From Acanthosepion pharaonis (taxonomy: Eukaryota; Mollusca; Cephalopoda; Sepiida; Sepiidae): a DNA stretch of 64,000 nucleotides. Numbering within the stretch: the first letter of the stretch is position 1; every line of letters starts with the position of its first letter. The notes under the pieces are model-generated. The model made no database searches and was not told where the DNA came from. It saw nothing but the letters and a program-made list of their open reading frames with translations. Position numbers and translations under genes: made by a program. This document shows positions 11,518 through 21,796 of the stretch, piece by piece. Location: NCBI GenBank assembly GCA_903632075.3, contig CAHIKZ030002631.1, positions 16,001-80,000 of the forward strand, read 5' to 3'.

Positions 11518-11940
11518 GTAAGCATTAATTCTGTGCTAATATTTTCTTCTCTCGCTTGTGGAACTTTGACTTTTCTGCAAATACTTTCATGGTAATTGTT
11601 CGGTTGAGCTCTTCATATGGTGACTAAACTCTTCGAATTTAAGCGCAATACAAAACGGGCGACGACATATCAGCAATTTGCAGTTGACGAGCTTGACGTG
11701 ACCTTCAATTCTATACAAATAGTGTCTTTTCTCATATTTCTGGCTTGTGGAACTCCATTCTGGTTACATGCTTTCCAGCCAACTTTATTCTGGAAGAATT
11801 TTAATTTCAATCGCTACCTGTTATCGTCTTGATTACTCTTCTTATATTCTCGCTCCTTAGCAATGATTCAAAATCTTCCCCACTCAATAAACACTTGCGT
11901 CTCGGTGTCTTTACTAACTTACTTGGAGTGAACTCAATTA
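11518..11940 (+). pseudogene. Rearranged LINE-J 3' fragments
   Basis: 11518-11575 carries the 'INSVLIFSSLACGTL' block, which belongs late in the ORF. From 11575 the order steps back to 'KYFHGNCSVELF', 'KLFEFKRNTKR' and then forward to 'LACGTPFWLHAFQPTLFWKNF' and 'RYLLSS'. So two fragments are joined out of order. The 3' end near 11895-11935 has CTTGCGTCTCGGTGTC and ACTTACTTGGAGTGA, the usual family terminus. Confidence 0.7.
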
Positions 11941-12068
11941 AAAATTTCAAATTTGTGTGGAAAGTTCCTTTACTGTAACATTAATGTTTATGAAAACATG
12001 TCAGATCTTGTGTATTCGCTTTATTAATATTTTTGAATCAATTTCGGTGAATTTCCTGTCTTTGAGAT

Positions 12069-12313
12069 TGTTATGATGTTGATTTGGGGTTAGTAGAGAC
12101 AAACGCCAAATAACACGTAACAATAAAAAGGGTTTTAATAGGTTGGTAAAAAGTTACAGAAATCGCCTGAGTAGTCAATAACTAGCTCAGCTAAGAACTT
12201 CTCTGTCTATCTGTCTTCCCCCTATGTCAACTGACATGCCACTATTTAAAGTCTTTGTCTACAGACGCAGACAAGTTCATCTTCAAGAGGGGTGGTAGAT
12301 TTCCGACACAACA
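12069..12313. mobile_element. Solo LTR (LTR-D)
   Basis: 245 bp beginning TGTTATGATG and ending GACACAACA. It is flanked by GAGAT (12064-12068) and GAGAC (12314-12318), a 5-bp target-site duplication with one mismatch. Termini TGTT/AACA match the pattern of the other LTR families here. There is no internal region beside it, so it is read as a solo LTR. TTTAAA at about 12244 could serve as a TATA element on either strand; orientation is undecided. No second copy in the window, so the ends rest on the duplication alone. Confidence 0.6.
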
Positions 12314-12886
12314 GAGACAAAAGGCGTTAAGTTATGCTGAAAGAACAATTATTGCTGACACATCAAATATCTTTTGTAAACAATTGCTATCAACACCTAC
12401 CTACATTGCGTTTCATTATCTATTGTCATAACTGAGTCTATTTACAACCTTGCTGGTTCAAATATGAGGTTTTTAAAAATTAGTAAAAATTTCTGAAAAC
12501 TTGTACTTGTGTATAATATGCTTCCATTTTTTTCTTTAATTTTCTATCAAAATTTACCGTATCATGCAGAATAAAATACGATAAGACAATTTCCGCAAGC
12601 GTCCCGGATATGACGATAAAGAACATCCGGCAGCAAGTCATCTGATCGAGAGGTCCTGAAGAGCGTGCAACCACCTCTTAATTCCTGTTGTTCCGAGGTC
12701 CACTCTGACCCGCATTAGGATCTCAGCTATGGGGAAGTAAACAGTATCAAAGTGGGGACAAAGCACTATGAAATTTCATAAAAGGATTTTCATACTAAAA
12801 TACCAGCAATGCATTTTTGAAAAAAAACTACAGCGAATATATTTTGAAAAAAAAAATATTACAACCAATACATTTTGGATATAAAA

Positions 12887-12893
12887 TATATAT

Positions 12894-12967
<74 letters not shown>
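12887..12967. repeat. (CA)n-(TA)n microsatellite
   Basis: CA 12895-12909, TA 12910-12967, inside the SPR minisatellite region. Confidence 0.95.
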
Positions 12968-12969
<2 letters not shown>

Positions 12970-13225
12970 CAAGTAATACATTTAAAAAATTACAAGCTAG
13001 TAATACATATTGAAAAAAAAATATTACAAGAAATACATTTTGGAAATAAAAAAAATATTACAAGCAATATATTTTAGAATTAAAAAAAAATAAATATTGC
13101 AAGCAATACATTTTGGAAATAAAAAAAAATAAATATTACAGTGAATTCATTTTGGAAGTAAAAAAATAAATCTTACAAGCAATACATTTGGGATATTAAA
13201 AAACTATTACAAGCAATATATTTTG

Positions 13226-13229
<4 letters not shown>

Positions 13230-13276
<47 letters not shown>
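13230..13276. repeat. (TA)n microsatellite
   Basis: Directly abuts the left arm of the foldback element at 13280. Confidence 0.95.
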
Positions 13277-13278
<2 letters not shown>

Positions 13279-13279
13279 G

Positions 13280-13372
13280 TTGGATAGATGTCAGTTTGTG
13301 ACCCTGGGTTTCACGCTTTAGCGATCGTCAGACAAACTGATTAATCAAGGTCACAAACTCACATCTATCCAA
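13280..13372. repeat. Foldback element, copy 1
   Basis: Left arm 13280-13303 (TTGGATAGATGTCAG...) and right arm 13349-13372 are inverted repeats of 24 bp with one mismatch. A better copy at 51629-51725 is palindromic through nearly its whole length; here the inner right arm is partly deleted. Each copy is preceded by (TA)n and followed, after ATATGTTAGCT...CTCTGATATTGA, by (CA)n-(TA)n. Confidence 0.8.
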
Positions 13373-13484
13373 CCAAATATGTTAGCTCTATCTCTGATAT
13401 TGAGCACTTTCTAATAAGTACCGCACATATAATATATAAATAATTATACATATATATTTATTTATATTTATATACACTTTTCAC

Positions 13485-13492
13485 ATACACAC

Positions 13493-13552
<60 letters not shown>
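13485..13552. repeat. (CA)n-(TA)n microsatellite
   Basis: CA-rich 13485-13500, TA 13503-13552. SPR minisatellite units resume right after it. Confidence 0.9.
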
Positions 13553-13554
<2 letters not shown>

Positions 13555-14237
13555 CAAGTAATACATTTTAGAAGAAAAAAATTACAAGCAATATATTTTG
13601 AAAAAAAAAAGATATTACCAGCAATACATTTGATTCTCGACAAAAAAAAATCATCTTTACAAAAATACATCAATGAAATCTGATCAACAAACTGATTTCT
13701 TACAAAGAATACATATTCTATTCAAATACTGAAATTCAAATCTTCTACGCTTTAAAAAAAACAACAAACAATTGAGGTTTTGATATGCCGTAAAAGAAAA
13801 TAAACCAAAACAAAACAAATTTCCACAAGGCTAAGAAGATGTAAAGTCATCTGAAATTTAAAAGTACAATATTTACAGTCTAAATGTCATCTCTTCCTGG
13901 TCAGTTGCCTGCCTTTAACCATTTGGGCACCACCCCCAGGTGCTAACGTGCTATTCATTTCTGTTCATGAGTCGAAGTAGTAGCTGAGTATCATGGCCTG
14001 GTGTAGAGAGTTTTTAAAGTTTGAAGGATGAATCAGACAGGGTAACTTATGTATCACATCTGAATGCATGGACACACTCTCAATTGGAAACGGTTTCAAC
14101 GGAGATGGTATCCAACCTAAAGGGTTTTTAATCATTTAACACTAGCTGCAATTTGTCATGCTATTTTTTTTATCAAGATCTATCGCTATTTCACTTACAT
14201 TTGATGTTGTACATGGGTCTGTTATATTCTTCTTAAA

Positions 14238-14400
14238 CAGCCTTCAGGTCATCTCAGGTGGAAACAGCGGTTCCTGTACTATTTGCATTATCAGTATCTA
14301 GATGGTTGGCCAAATGGAAATATCAGATGCTGTAAGCTTAGATATGCGGGTGGTGTAATGGATAATGGCTCGATTTTTTAATTTAATTTTTAAAAAATTT
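14238..14400 (+). mobile_element. 5S/tRNA-chimeric SINE, copy 1
   Basis: 14238-14339 follows 5S rRNA in order: GGTCATCTCAGGTGGAAAC, GCGGTTCCTGT, a gap of about 25 bases, TATCAGTATCTAGATGGTTGG (the box C region), and GATGCTGTAAGCTT at the 3' end. It runs directly into GCGGGTGGTGTAATGGATAA (14346-14365), a tRNA-like 5' half with an A-box (TGGTGTAATGG). The tRNA-like part then decays into A/T-rich sequence. Other copies of the same 5S-then-tRNA order are at 25871-26040 and, on the minus strand, at 46080-46440, 46494-46940 and 47580-47865. Confidence 0.7.
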
Positions 14401-14633
14401 ACTTACATTAAGAGCCAAACTCCATTTGTTTTTTTTTCTATTGCACTTACCTGCAGTTAAACTCGAGAAAGGCATGTATATGTCTCTTCTTGCCCCAGCT
14501 ATATGTTAATTAGTAAGACTTGTATAACTAAACCCCTATTATTTAAAAAAGATTACAATCAAAAAATATCTTCTGGCTTTAAATAGCTTGAAAAGGGTTG
14601 ATAAGCCGTAGAAAATAAATCAGATAACATTTT

Positions 14634-14960
14634 TTAATGTGTTGCTGTCTCGTTCAACAATAGCAATTCTAGATTGGTTCCGTTGAAAACACGGGTAAAA
14701 ATTGTGTCCACGTTCAAAGAGCGTTCAGGGATGATATTCAGAAAGGTGATGGACTTTATAGGAGGCTTGCTGTCACTTGGTCTCCAGCGATAACTGCTAG
14801 ACATCAGGTGCGGGTATGGAAAAGCATCTGGAACAATAATTGAGGAAAATTCTGCAGAGGCGGGGTGTCTTGCTGTCAATTGATCTTTACAAAAGCAATT
14901 GGTTAAAGCCAAAATGATATCAATTTCGCAAATGTTACAAATGTTTCTAATGATATTTAT
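14634..14960 (-). other. Open reading frame of unknown origin
   Basis: A minus-strand frame of about 105 codons before the (AAG)n tract. It has balanced composition (for example CKDQLTARHPASAEFSS and FNGTNLELLLLNETATH at the end). No domain was recognised. Its end matches a stretch beside the dispersed repeat at 21370-21405 (TTGAACRTGGACACAAT), which suggests a transposon remnant rather than a host exon. The apparent N-terminal poly-Phe is the microsatellite. Confidence 0.3.
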
Positions 14961-15014
14961 AAAGAAGAAGAAGAAGAAGAAGAAGAAGAAGAAGAAGAAG
15001 AAGAAGAAGAAGAA
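14961..15014. repeat. (AAG)n microsatellite
   Basis: About 17 uninterrupted AAG units. Confidence 0.95.
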
Positions 15015-15594
15015 AGAGGAGTAAGGGGAGGGCGTGAAGTAGAGGGTGAAGAACAATAAACGCAACAATAAACTTCTTACACGTCCATGGGTAAATCAAT
15101 TTTACACGGTCGCTCGGGAACGCACTGCAAATTTTCGCGCCCTTCCCGGAACAATAGCGAGGTTTTGTTGAAATGAAAGGAAACGCTCACACGTTAATTT
15201 AGCTAATTAATAGACAATAGAATAAACAACAATTCCCTTCGTCTTTCCATCCAAACTTCAGGCCTAGGCCCTCCACACAATATTAGAAATTAAGATAGAT
15301 TTTCTTGCGAAGACCTATTTGAAATTATATTGATTCGAAATAATTCCGCCTAATTTAAAGGCATTATTAATTCCGACGTGCAGAAAGTTTTTGCGCACAG
15401 CAATTTTGATGGCAACGGACGATTTTTAATTAGAGAAGCCATTTCTAAGCGTATACCCGTTTGTATGCACACAGGTATCGTCAAAAATACATTCATAAAC
15501 AAAACATTTCCGCACACACGGATATAAGCCTATTTGCCGTTATACATATAGAATTAACCCCATACATATATAAAGATAGCATTTACGTAGCAAG

Positions 15595-15599
<5 letters not shown>
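15015..15599. other. Apparently single-copy, no gene seen
   Basis: GC-richer than its surroundings near 15100-15170. No repeat match inside the window and no convincing reading frame. Confidence 0.4.
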
Positions 15600-15662
<63 letters not shown>

Positions 15663-15671
15663 GATAGATAG
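15600..15671. repeat. (CA)n-(TA)n-(GATA)n microsatellite
   Basis: CA 15600-15638, TA to 15660, GATA to 15671. Confidence 0.95.
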
Positions 15672-16289
15672 ATTGAGAAAGAAATAGAGAGAGAAAGAAA
15701 ATTTTACATACTATTCATACTGATGTTTATTGAATATTTATTTAGAGTTTTTTGTTGAGTTTATTTTTTTTTCATTATTATTATTATTATTATTTCCTTT
15801 GATTACTATTGTATTATTATTAGTAGTAGTATTATTTCCTTGGATTAGTAAGAGTATTTCCTTGCATTACTATTATATACACATGTCCTTCCGGGTCATG
15901 ACATTTTGTTGCAAAAAATAGATTACACACATTTTAGATCGATAAAACTCTTCGCAATATGTGTGCAGTACTTGTTAGTACAATTTGTAGTATTTCTTTA
16001 AAGTATGGGCTATCAGGTATCAATGAGTTTATCAGAAACCTTTCCAATTAATCAATCAGAGGGCTCCAATTACAACAGGATATTTGATGCCACATTCTTG
16101 AGATTTCCATTTCAATATACTTGTATTGTGTTTGTTTTGGAAGATATTAAAAAATACATTACAATCTGCAAGGACTGTCAATTAGAAAGCATATTTTATT
16201 CTTGTCATCTTTAATCACAACTTCGGTGCGATTAGAATTGTTCTGTCTGTGTGTATTTTAAAGTTCCATAAACTTGTTACAGATCTGTT
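15672..16289. other. AT-rich, no gene seen
   Basis: Imperfect (TTA)n at 15773-15795. The 69-codon frame at 16005-16214 has no recognisable motif. Confidence 0.4.
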
Positions 16290-16775
16290 ACAGCATTCCT
16301 ACGGACGATAATGGGCATATCTCCATTCACATAAATAGAGTAGTAAAGACTGTATGTTGGTCTGCAGTTACAGATTCCTCTCCGGCTGTGCCTCCTCTGG
16401 GGACCCTCTCTGCCTCCGAGCAGAAAGGGTCCCCAGAGGAGGCTTCCCGGGAAGTAGCTGCCATACCCCTTTTTATACGGGGTCTACGGAAAATTTTTGA
16501 CCGAGCCTTCAGGCTCGTATACAAAACATTAAATTCGGTCTTGTGCCACATCATACCATGTTGGGCGTTTGGTGGATATCCTACAGTTTGGAGATTAATT
16601 GTGGAATTCACTTCACACACAGTTCAACGCGCCGCTGGAAAAGCTTATTTCTGTTTTTGGTGTCCTAAGTATTATCGTTCGTTACCAACCTCGTTTGGTT
16701 ATTCTATTCAGTAACCTTGCCTAGGTTACAACAAGGTCCTATCTCTGTGACCCGGTCTATGTGATGTTCCTATCA
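16290..16775 (-). mobile_element. HP-bearing dispersed element, copy 2
   Basis: Reverse-complement match to about 3415-4175, with one HP unit instead of two. On the minus strand it holds GAGCCTGAAGGCTC (hairpin 1), GGTCAAAAATTTTCC, and CCCCGTATAAAAAGGGG (hairpin 2). The 3' part contains an exceptional perfect hairpin, listed separately. It abuts the LINE relic at 16790-17818, so it may have inserted into that element. Confidence 0.7.
16390..16443. repeat. Perfect 18-bp hairpin
   Basis: Arms 16390-16407 and 16426-16443 are exact reverse complements (GCCTCCTCTGGGGACCCT and its complement). The 18-base loop itself has CTGC/GCAG. In the homologous places at about 3790-3850 and 4040-4095 the right side is not complementary to the left. 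Confidence 0.95.
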
Positions 16776-16789
16776 GTTTCCGTCTCGTA

Positions 16790-17818
16790 AAAGTGGCCTA
16801 TTTTCCAGTGTAGATATTGGCCCAATCTATCATATTAAGTTTTATATTTGGTGTGTGCTGACACCGTGCAGCCTGATACAAGGTGTTCAGTTGTTTCTGT
16901 ATATTTATCACTGAATATGCATTCTGGGCTAAAATAATTTTTCAGTATGTTTGCTTGGTAAATTCTAGTTATCAATCCTTGGTCCTGTGCAGCAAGAATT
17001 AAACGTTCGGTTTCAGCTTTTAACCCTGAACTACGTAAACTTTGTTGGGTACGGGGTTTGTCTACATCAGCCTGTTTGGTGCGGGGAGAGTTTTGAACAT
17101 AAAGAGGGTTATCTTGCTATCGTTTCTGCATTTAATGCATTGCATTTGCTTTTGGTTTTTTTTTTAGGTTCTTTGCCGCTGCCGTGAGTGTATTATGTTT
17201 TATTTACACTTCACCCATTTGAAATTACCTCATGAATTTGTTGTCTTCCTTGTTTCCTGAATAAAGTTTTCTACGACAGTTCTAGTTGAACTAATCCTCA
17301 CCCGACTTAGGTTCTGGTCAAATACAGAAGGTCACCACCAGTCCCAATGTGATGCATGGAGTTCCAAGTAAGAATCTTTCTTATTTTGACATCTATTCGA
17401 TTAATGACAGCTATGGTCAAATTAAGGACTTTTAAATTGCATTGCAACACAGAGACAGCCAAGATGGTTAAGGCTGATATTCTGTTTTGTGAATTCAAAT
17501 CGGTATTTATCACTAGATACACGCTCCTGTCGTATTCTTTTCTTACTTTCTCCTACAGTTAGCTAATCAATATTCCATCTCGTTCGTGACTCCAAGATAT
17601 TTACTGGCTTCTTGTTTCAGTAGTCTAATCCTTTTGACAAAATTTAGATCTATTGAGCGTATTTCTCCATTGAATTTTACTTGTGCACATTTATCTAATC
17701 CAAAATCCATACATATGTGTTTACTGAAACATTTTGCAGTATTGAGGATACCACTGAAATCATTGTCGTCTTTGGCAAAGGGTTTCATATCCTCAATGTA
17801 GAATGGGTGATTAAACAT
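16790..17818 (-). pseudogene. R4/Dong-like LINE ORF fragment
   Basis: Minus-strand relic of a non-LTR retrotransposon ORF, about 340 codons across several frames. From the 5' side: FYIEDMKPFAKDDND (RT catalytic loop, YIED at about 17800-17789 where Y(M/I/L)DD is expected), FSKHICMDFGLDKCAQVKF, EASKYLGV, then LNSQNRISALTILAVSVL, then VKIRKILTWNSMHHI, then ERLILAAQDQGLITRIYQAN. It ends with ETTEHLVSGC, the Cys/His end of the family with the first cysteine pair partly lost. The AAQDQ-L-TR-Y and HLVSGC blocks are very characteristic. Frameshifts and stops make it non-functional. The N-terminal RT part and any 5' ORF are absent. Confidence 0.85.
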
Positions 17819-18419
17819 TTTTTTATTCTACTGCCATAGTTATTACTGTTCAAGCGAAAGGGGGGTTAAGGACAAACAGAAGAGAAAGGGTAACAGAGAG
17901 TTTCCTTGAAAGATTCTTCGTCCGATATTCAAATATTTGGAAGTGGCGGTACCTTTGATGTGATTTAGGTATAATGTGGTTTTTCTAAGTTCTATGCTAT
18001 ATTTAAGGAGATTTACTATCACAGACGATACTTTTTACATTTCCAGAATTTAAGGATCAAAGACTACGCCACACAATCAAAGGTTTTATGGTAATCTATT
18101 CAAGCTGTGCTGAGATTTATATATTTTCTCCAGCAATCTTCAAGGTCCATCTCTTTATTAGCTATTAATCATTGTAACTATATGACCTATTCGACAACCC
18201 TTCTGTTTCAGAGGAAGAAGGTTGTTTTCATCTAGACTTTATCAATGCTAATCAATAACCCCAATGAAATTCCAGAATTGATTACTGAGGGTATTACATA
18301 TCTGTAACCAAAAACAGGCGAAACAGATGATCCAGACAATTATCTGACCACTTATAAATTGACACTTTACAGAACTATTATTCTATTATTATTTTACAAC
18401 TATATTTTCACTTTTTCAA
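17819..18419. other. Unassigned
   Basis: No gene or repeat recognised. It may hold more decayed upstream sequence of the LINE at 16790-17818. Confidence 0.35.
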
Positions 18420-18575
18420 TTTTACTCCCAGTGGCCGTAGCCCAACATATCATGATATTTTCAATCAGGCCGACCACGTGAGCAAATTAAAAATATTCCA
18501 AGCCTGATCCGAACCAGATCCGAACCCGCTATCCTGAAATTTTGGCATCCCACGTTTCCATTACTGCAATTCTTT
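18420..18575 (-). mobile_element. tRNA-like SINE fragment
   Basis: On the minus strand GCAGTAATGGAAACGTGGG (A-box-like) is followed about 30 bases later by AGCGGGTTCGGATCTGG (B-box-like). That is the spacing of a tRNA-type internal promoter. No cloverleaf can be folded confidently, so it is a SINE or a tRNA pseudogene, not a tRNA gene. Confidence 0.5.
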
Positions 18576-19041
18576 TCAGCGATTTTTTACGAGATTTTTG
18601 GCGACGAATTTTTTTGTACGGTATTACCCTTTGAAAAAAAATACTTGTTTTTATGGAAAGTAAGGACCTACGTACATCAAATTTTCTTTAAATTAAGTGG
18701 CAACAGAAGAATTAACGTTGAACTTTCAAAAGGTAAACTTAAATATTAATGCTATACTTAAATTCAGCAGTCAATTTTGAGTTCTTCTGTAGTTTATTGT
18801 TGCCCATCGCATACGGCAGCAGTATGCCTCGCCAACGCAGGTCCAGATTGCAATCAAAAGAGCCCAGACCGCAGTGAGAAAAAAAGCGAGGAAAAATGCC
18901 AGGCAAATGAAAACATCGATCAAACGGCAGCCAGTAGAGCTTCCAATGCTGAAATTATGCAAATACTTATAGGTCGGCTTTTAAACTCGTAGGTAATATA
19001 TTACTTACATATTCCCACTTTTATAATAATTTTTGTTTATA
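18576..19041. other. Unassigned
   Basis: A 71-codon plus frame at 18777-18992 overlaps a hydrophobic minus frame. I see no domain in either. Confidence 0.35.
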
Positions 19042-19420
19042 TTATTTAATAAACTCCAATGCATATAAAAACCTAAATATTCCAGACACTTGGTTAGTCA
19101 ACTTGCTTACCAAGCGATTTGTGCTGATCAGTCTGTTATTTTTTGTCTTTGTAGACATGACGTTTTCTCCCCGCGTCACATATGACTTGTATCGAAGGTC
19201 CTCCTGAACAATTCTTCCGTTCAAGTGCCTTGACATCTTGAGCAATGGCGTTAATTTACGTACTGCGTTTTTGATCGATACTTTTCTGCACCTTTCGCAG
19301 AAATTTGGCTGTTCTTATTGTATTAAGCATGTGTTCTACAGTAGGATTCTACTGTAGAAATTCCGTCATCATTTTCCAGCTCTTTCTGAACTTTGACAAA
19401 AAAAAAAAAATTTCAGGACG
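19042..19420 (-). pseudogene. Mariner-like transposase N-terminal fragment
   Basis: Minus-strand blocks in two frames: RTAKFLRKVQKSIDQ, KLTPLLKMSRHLNGRIV, then QEDLRYKSYVTRGENVMSTK and NRLISTNRLVSKL. They match the second helix-turn-helix and linker of mariner transposases ('S.RSIR.LA..V...T..R....DL.YKSYV...GQFMS..TK..R'). The DDE catalytic domain is absent and there is at least one frameshift. This is a different copy from the one at 23016-23571, which lacks exactly this region. Confidence 0.75.
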
Positions 19421-19768
19421 CTCGAAATTTCTAAATCACTATGGATTTAAGGCAACGATTAAATCTTTGCCTTTTCATTTGCTGAGTTACCTTCATGTCC
19501 ATCAATATTTCTATGTAAAGGAATTATCATCAGAAAAAGTTACGAAAAGGTTAGGGCTATTAAAATAAGTGTCATCACAGAACTGGCCAAGCTATGTCTT
19601 CCGTAACACAAAATTCCTGTTGAAATCAGTTGAGGTGATTGCTAAGCAGCTCGAGAAACTGGTACCGGAATCTGGTGCCCATTTCGAATTTTAAAAGCTC
19701 ATGTTAAACGCTTTCCTCTTATAAATAAATTTTGTAAACATTATCTTTAATAATTAATTCATAAGTAC

Positions 19769-20194
19769 ACTATTAAAATTATTCCGAATATTGTCCTCAT
19801 TTTTGTCGCCATACTTATTAAAAGTTTCGGCCGTTGTAACCTTCGGCCTTCTTGAGCTGTTTAGAATGTCGAACTGAACGCTTTATCTCGCTCACTGGGG
19901 TAGACTGTTCTAGTTCCACGTGCCATGTTTAACGGATGCCAGCTGTTAATTCGCCTCTCAAAGTTCTCCACTGCCTTAACCGGGTATTGAACTCACACTC
20001 TTTGGGTCCTGTCACTGGATCTAACTAACGCTTTTATCCACTGTGCCATGTGTCCTTGAGGACACCTGAAGAAGGCCGGGGCGTACAACGGTCGAAACGT
20101 TGTAATAAATATGGCGACAAAGATGAGGACGATAGTCCGAATAATGTAAATAGTTTACATGATACTTCATCTCAGAAATATAGACAGATAATTT
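19769..20194 (-). mobile_element. FP element, copy 1
   Basis: A 426-bp insertion flanked by ATAAGTAC at 19761-19768 and 20195-20202. The arms at 19779-19856 and about 20063-20145 are inverted repeats of about 80 bp. Between them, on the minus strand, lies a tRNA-like promoter: A-box TGGCACAGTGG at about 20049-20039 and B-box GAGTTCAATACCC at about 19996-19983. The arm carries CTGAAGAAGGCC (about 20066-20077, plus strand) and TCGAAACG (20092-20099), which resembles a minimal hammerhead ribozyme core. The copy at 59325-59855 shares arms, core and outer ends. No coding capacity. The duplication lengths fit target-primed retroposition rather than a TA-inserting or fixed-TSD DNA transposon. Confidence 0.75.
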
Positions 20195-20224
20195 ATAAGT
20201 ACTTTAAAATGGGGAATTGCTTTT

Positions 20225-20650
20225 CAGTCACCTTGTTGCCATATATGGTCTGCTGCCCCCACTGTCGATCTCGACGTTCTTGACACAGTCAAAAGACGGA
20301 TATGCAATGTCATCGGTCTTGACTTGGGATCTCAACGCCAGTCAAATTCTAACCGACGTAATGTGCCCTCCCTCTGTCTTTTCTATAAATATTATCATGG
20401 AATTTGCTCTGACCAGCTATTCTCACTGTTACCCTAAATGCATGAATTTAAAGTTGGCATGTCGATCTCACCATTTTTACTGTCGAAACAGTTAAATGTA
20501 ACCACCTCTACTACTCCAACAACTTCTCTCGCACTTCCCGACAGTGGAATTCCCTTCCTCTGACTTGCTTCCCTGATAACTATAATCTTAAAAAATTTAA
20601 ATGTCATATCAATCGCCATCTTCTGTTGCCTTGATCTTCGTTCTTCCTTT
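20225..20650 (+). pseudogene. LINE-J 3' fragment
   Basis: Blocks in order over broken frames: 'VWSAAPTVDLDVLDTVKRRI', 'CNVIGLDLGSQRQSNSNRRN', 'PSLCLFYKYYHGICSDQLF', 'RTSRQWNSLPLTCFPDNYN' and 'KKFKCHINRHLLLP'. The overall pattern is the usual LINE-J terminus, with fewer stops than most copies here. Confidence 0.75.
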
Positions 20651-20709
20651 TATCGTTTCCTCAACCACGCGCTAGACGCAGGCTTTTTCCTTTAATTACC
20701 ATCTCTGCA

Positions 20710-20710
<1 letters not shown>

Positions 20711-20755
<45 letters not shown>

Positions 20756-20757
20756 TG

Positions 20758-20801
<44 letters not shown>
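20711..20801. repeat. (TA)n tracts separated by GTTTGAAA
   Basis: TA 20710-20752 and 20760-20801. Confidence 0.95.
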
Positions 20802-20803
<2 letters not shown>

Positions 20804-21013
20804 TTATAACTAAAGCATTTAAAGTTTGCAAATTAAAAAAAATAATAATGTTTTTTATGAAATATTTATCTATATTATATATGTATATTTTTTTTTATAT
20901 TTATTTATACATATATATATATAAATAAATATAAAAATATATATATATAAAAATAGAAATAAATACTTTCATGAAAAACATTATTATTTTTTTAATTTGC
21001 AACATTTTAGTTG

Positions 21014-21017
<4 letters not shown>

Positions 21018-21091
<74 letters not shown>
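21018..21091. repeat. (TA)n-(GT)n microsatellite
   Basis: TA 21018-21066, GT 21067-21091. It leads into the dispersed repeat that follows. Confidence 0.95.
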
Positions 21092-21092
<1 letters not shown>

Positions 21093-21109
21093 ATTTAGGA
21101 AGCAATCCT

Positions 21110-21405
21110 TCTTTTTCATGTACATTTCATTGAATACGATAGACAAGGTGCTTTTATTTAGTTTTTTATACAATTTCTCATGCGATCTAATAATTTTTTT
21201 TTTTTCGGATGATAAATTATATAAAAAACAGTTCGAAGGTTTTTTTTTTTTTAACTGAACGCTTTCGGCTATACATTTAGCCATTTTCAAAGATTAAATA
21301 TTTCAACTGTTAAATAAGAAATAGTTTGTTGTATGTATATTTTATAAAATGTTTTCATTTTTTAAAACACGGTCAAGATATTGTGTCCATGTTCAAAATT
21401 AATAT
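21110..21405 (-). repeat. Dispersed repeat next to (TA)n, copy 1
   Basis: Matches 53683-53960: both share ATTTCATTGAATACGA, GACAAGGTGCTTTTATTTAG, and a T-run, and both have (TA)n on their left. On the minus strand it has AATGGCTAAATGTATAGCC followed by GAAAGCG (about 21285-21258), a shape like the arm of the FP element. No coding capacity. Penelope-related origin is possible. Confidence 0.65.
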
Positions 21406-21743
21406 TATCAAGTTTTGCTTTTATCAATAAGGCATCCATTACTTTTAGCCTTTTTTTTTGCATGTTGATGATGCTATTATATTAGTGTTGTCAACACGTA
21501 TGTCACGAATATATATATATAGCAGGCACACTTTTTATTTGATGTAAGGATAGTACCACCTTGTTTGGTCAAAATCCTTTCCTTTTTGGGGTAAGACTGG
21601 AGTGACACCTTTCGTGCGCAGGGCAGGGCGATGGTGTGAAAAATACTACATAAAAACAACTCCGCTGTTTTCAAATTCGCGAGCCTATGTGAAAGTGAGC
21701 GGCTTACAAACTGAGAAAAAAGCAACGAGCCGATGTGAAATCG

Positions 21744-21748
<5 letters not shown>

Positions 21749-21790
<42 letters not shown>
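21749..21790. repeat. (TA)n microsatellite
   Basis: About 20 TA units followed by an A-run. Confidence 0.95.

Positions 21791-21796
<6 letters not shown>

Larger units (their letters stand above)
12580..13830 (-). repeat. SPR copy c, expanded middle
   Basis: Read on the minus strand, the head lies at 13830-13740 (TTTTGGTTTATTTTC, ACGGCATATCAAAACCTCA). The minisatellite middle fills 13640-12780 and is interrupted by microsatellites and a foldback element. The tail lies at 12745-12580 (GTCAGAGTGGACCTCGGAAC, CAGGAATTAAGAGGTGG, GATGACTTGCTGCCGGATG). The tail is collinear with the satellite monomer of 26.75-43.94 kb. Confidence 0.7.

Noticed and set aside
14960..15068. Poly-Phe N-terminus of a 144-codon minus frame
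   Set aside because: It is the reverse strand of the (AAG)n tract. Only the part below 14960 is of any interest.
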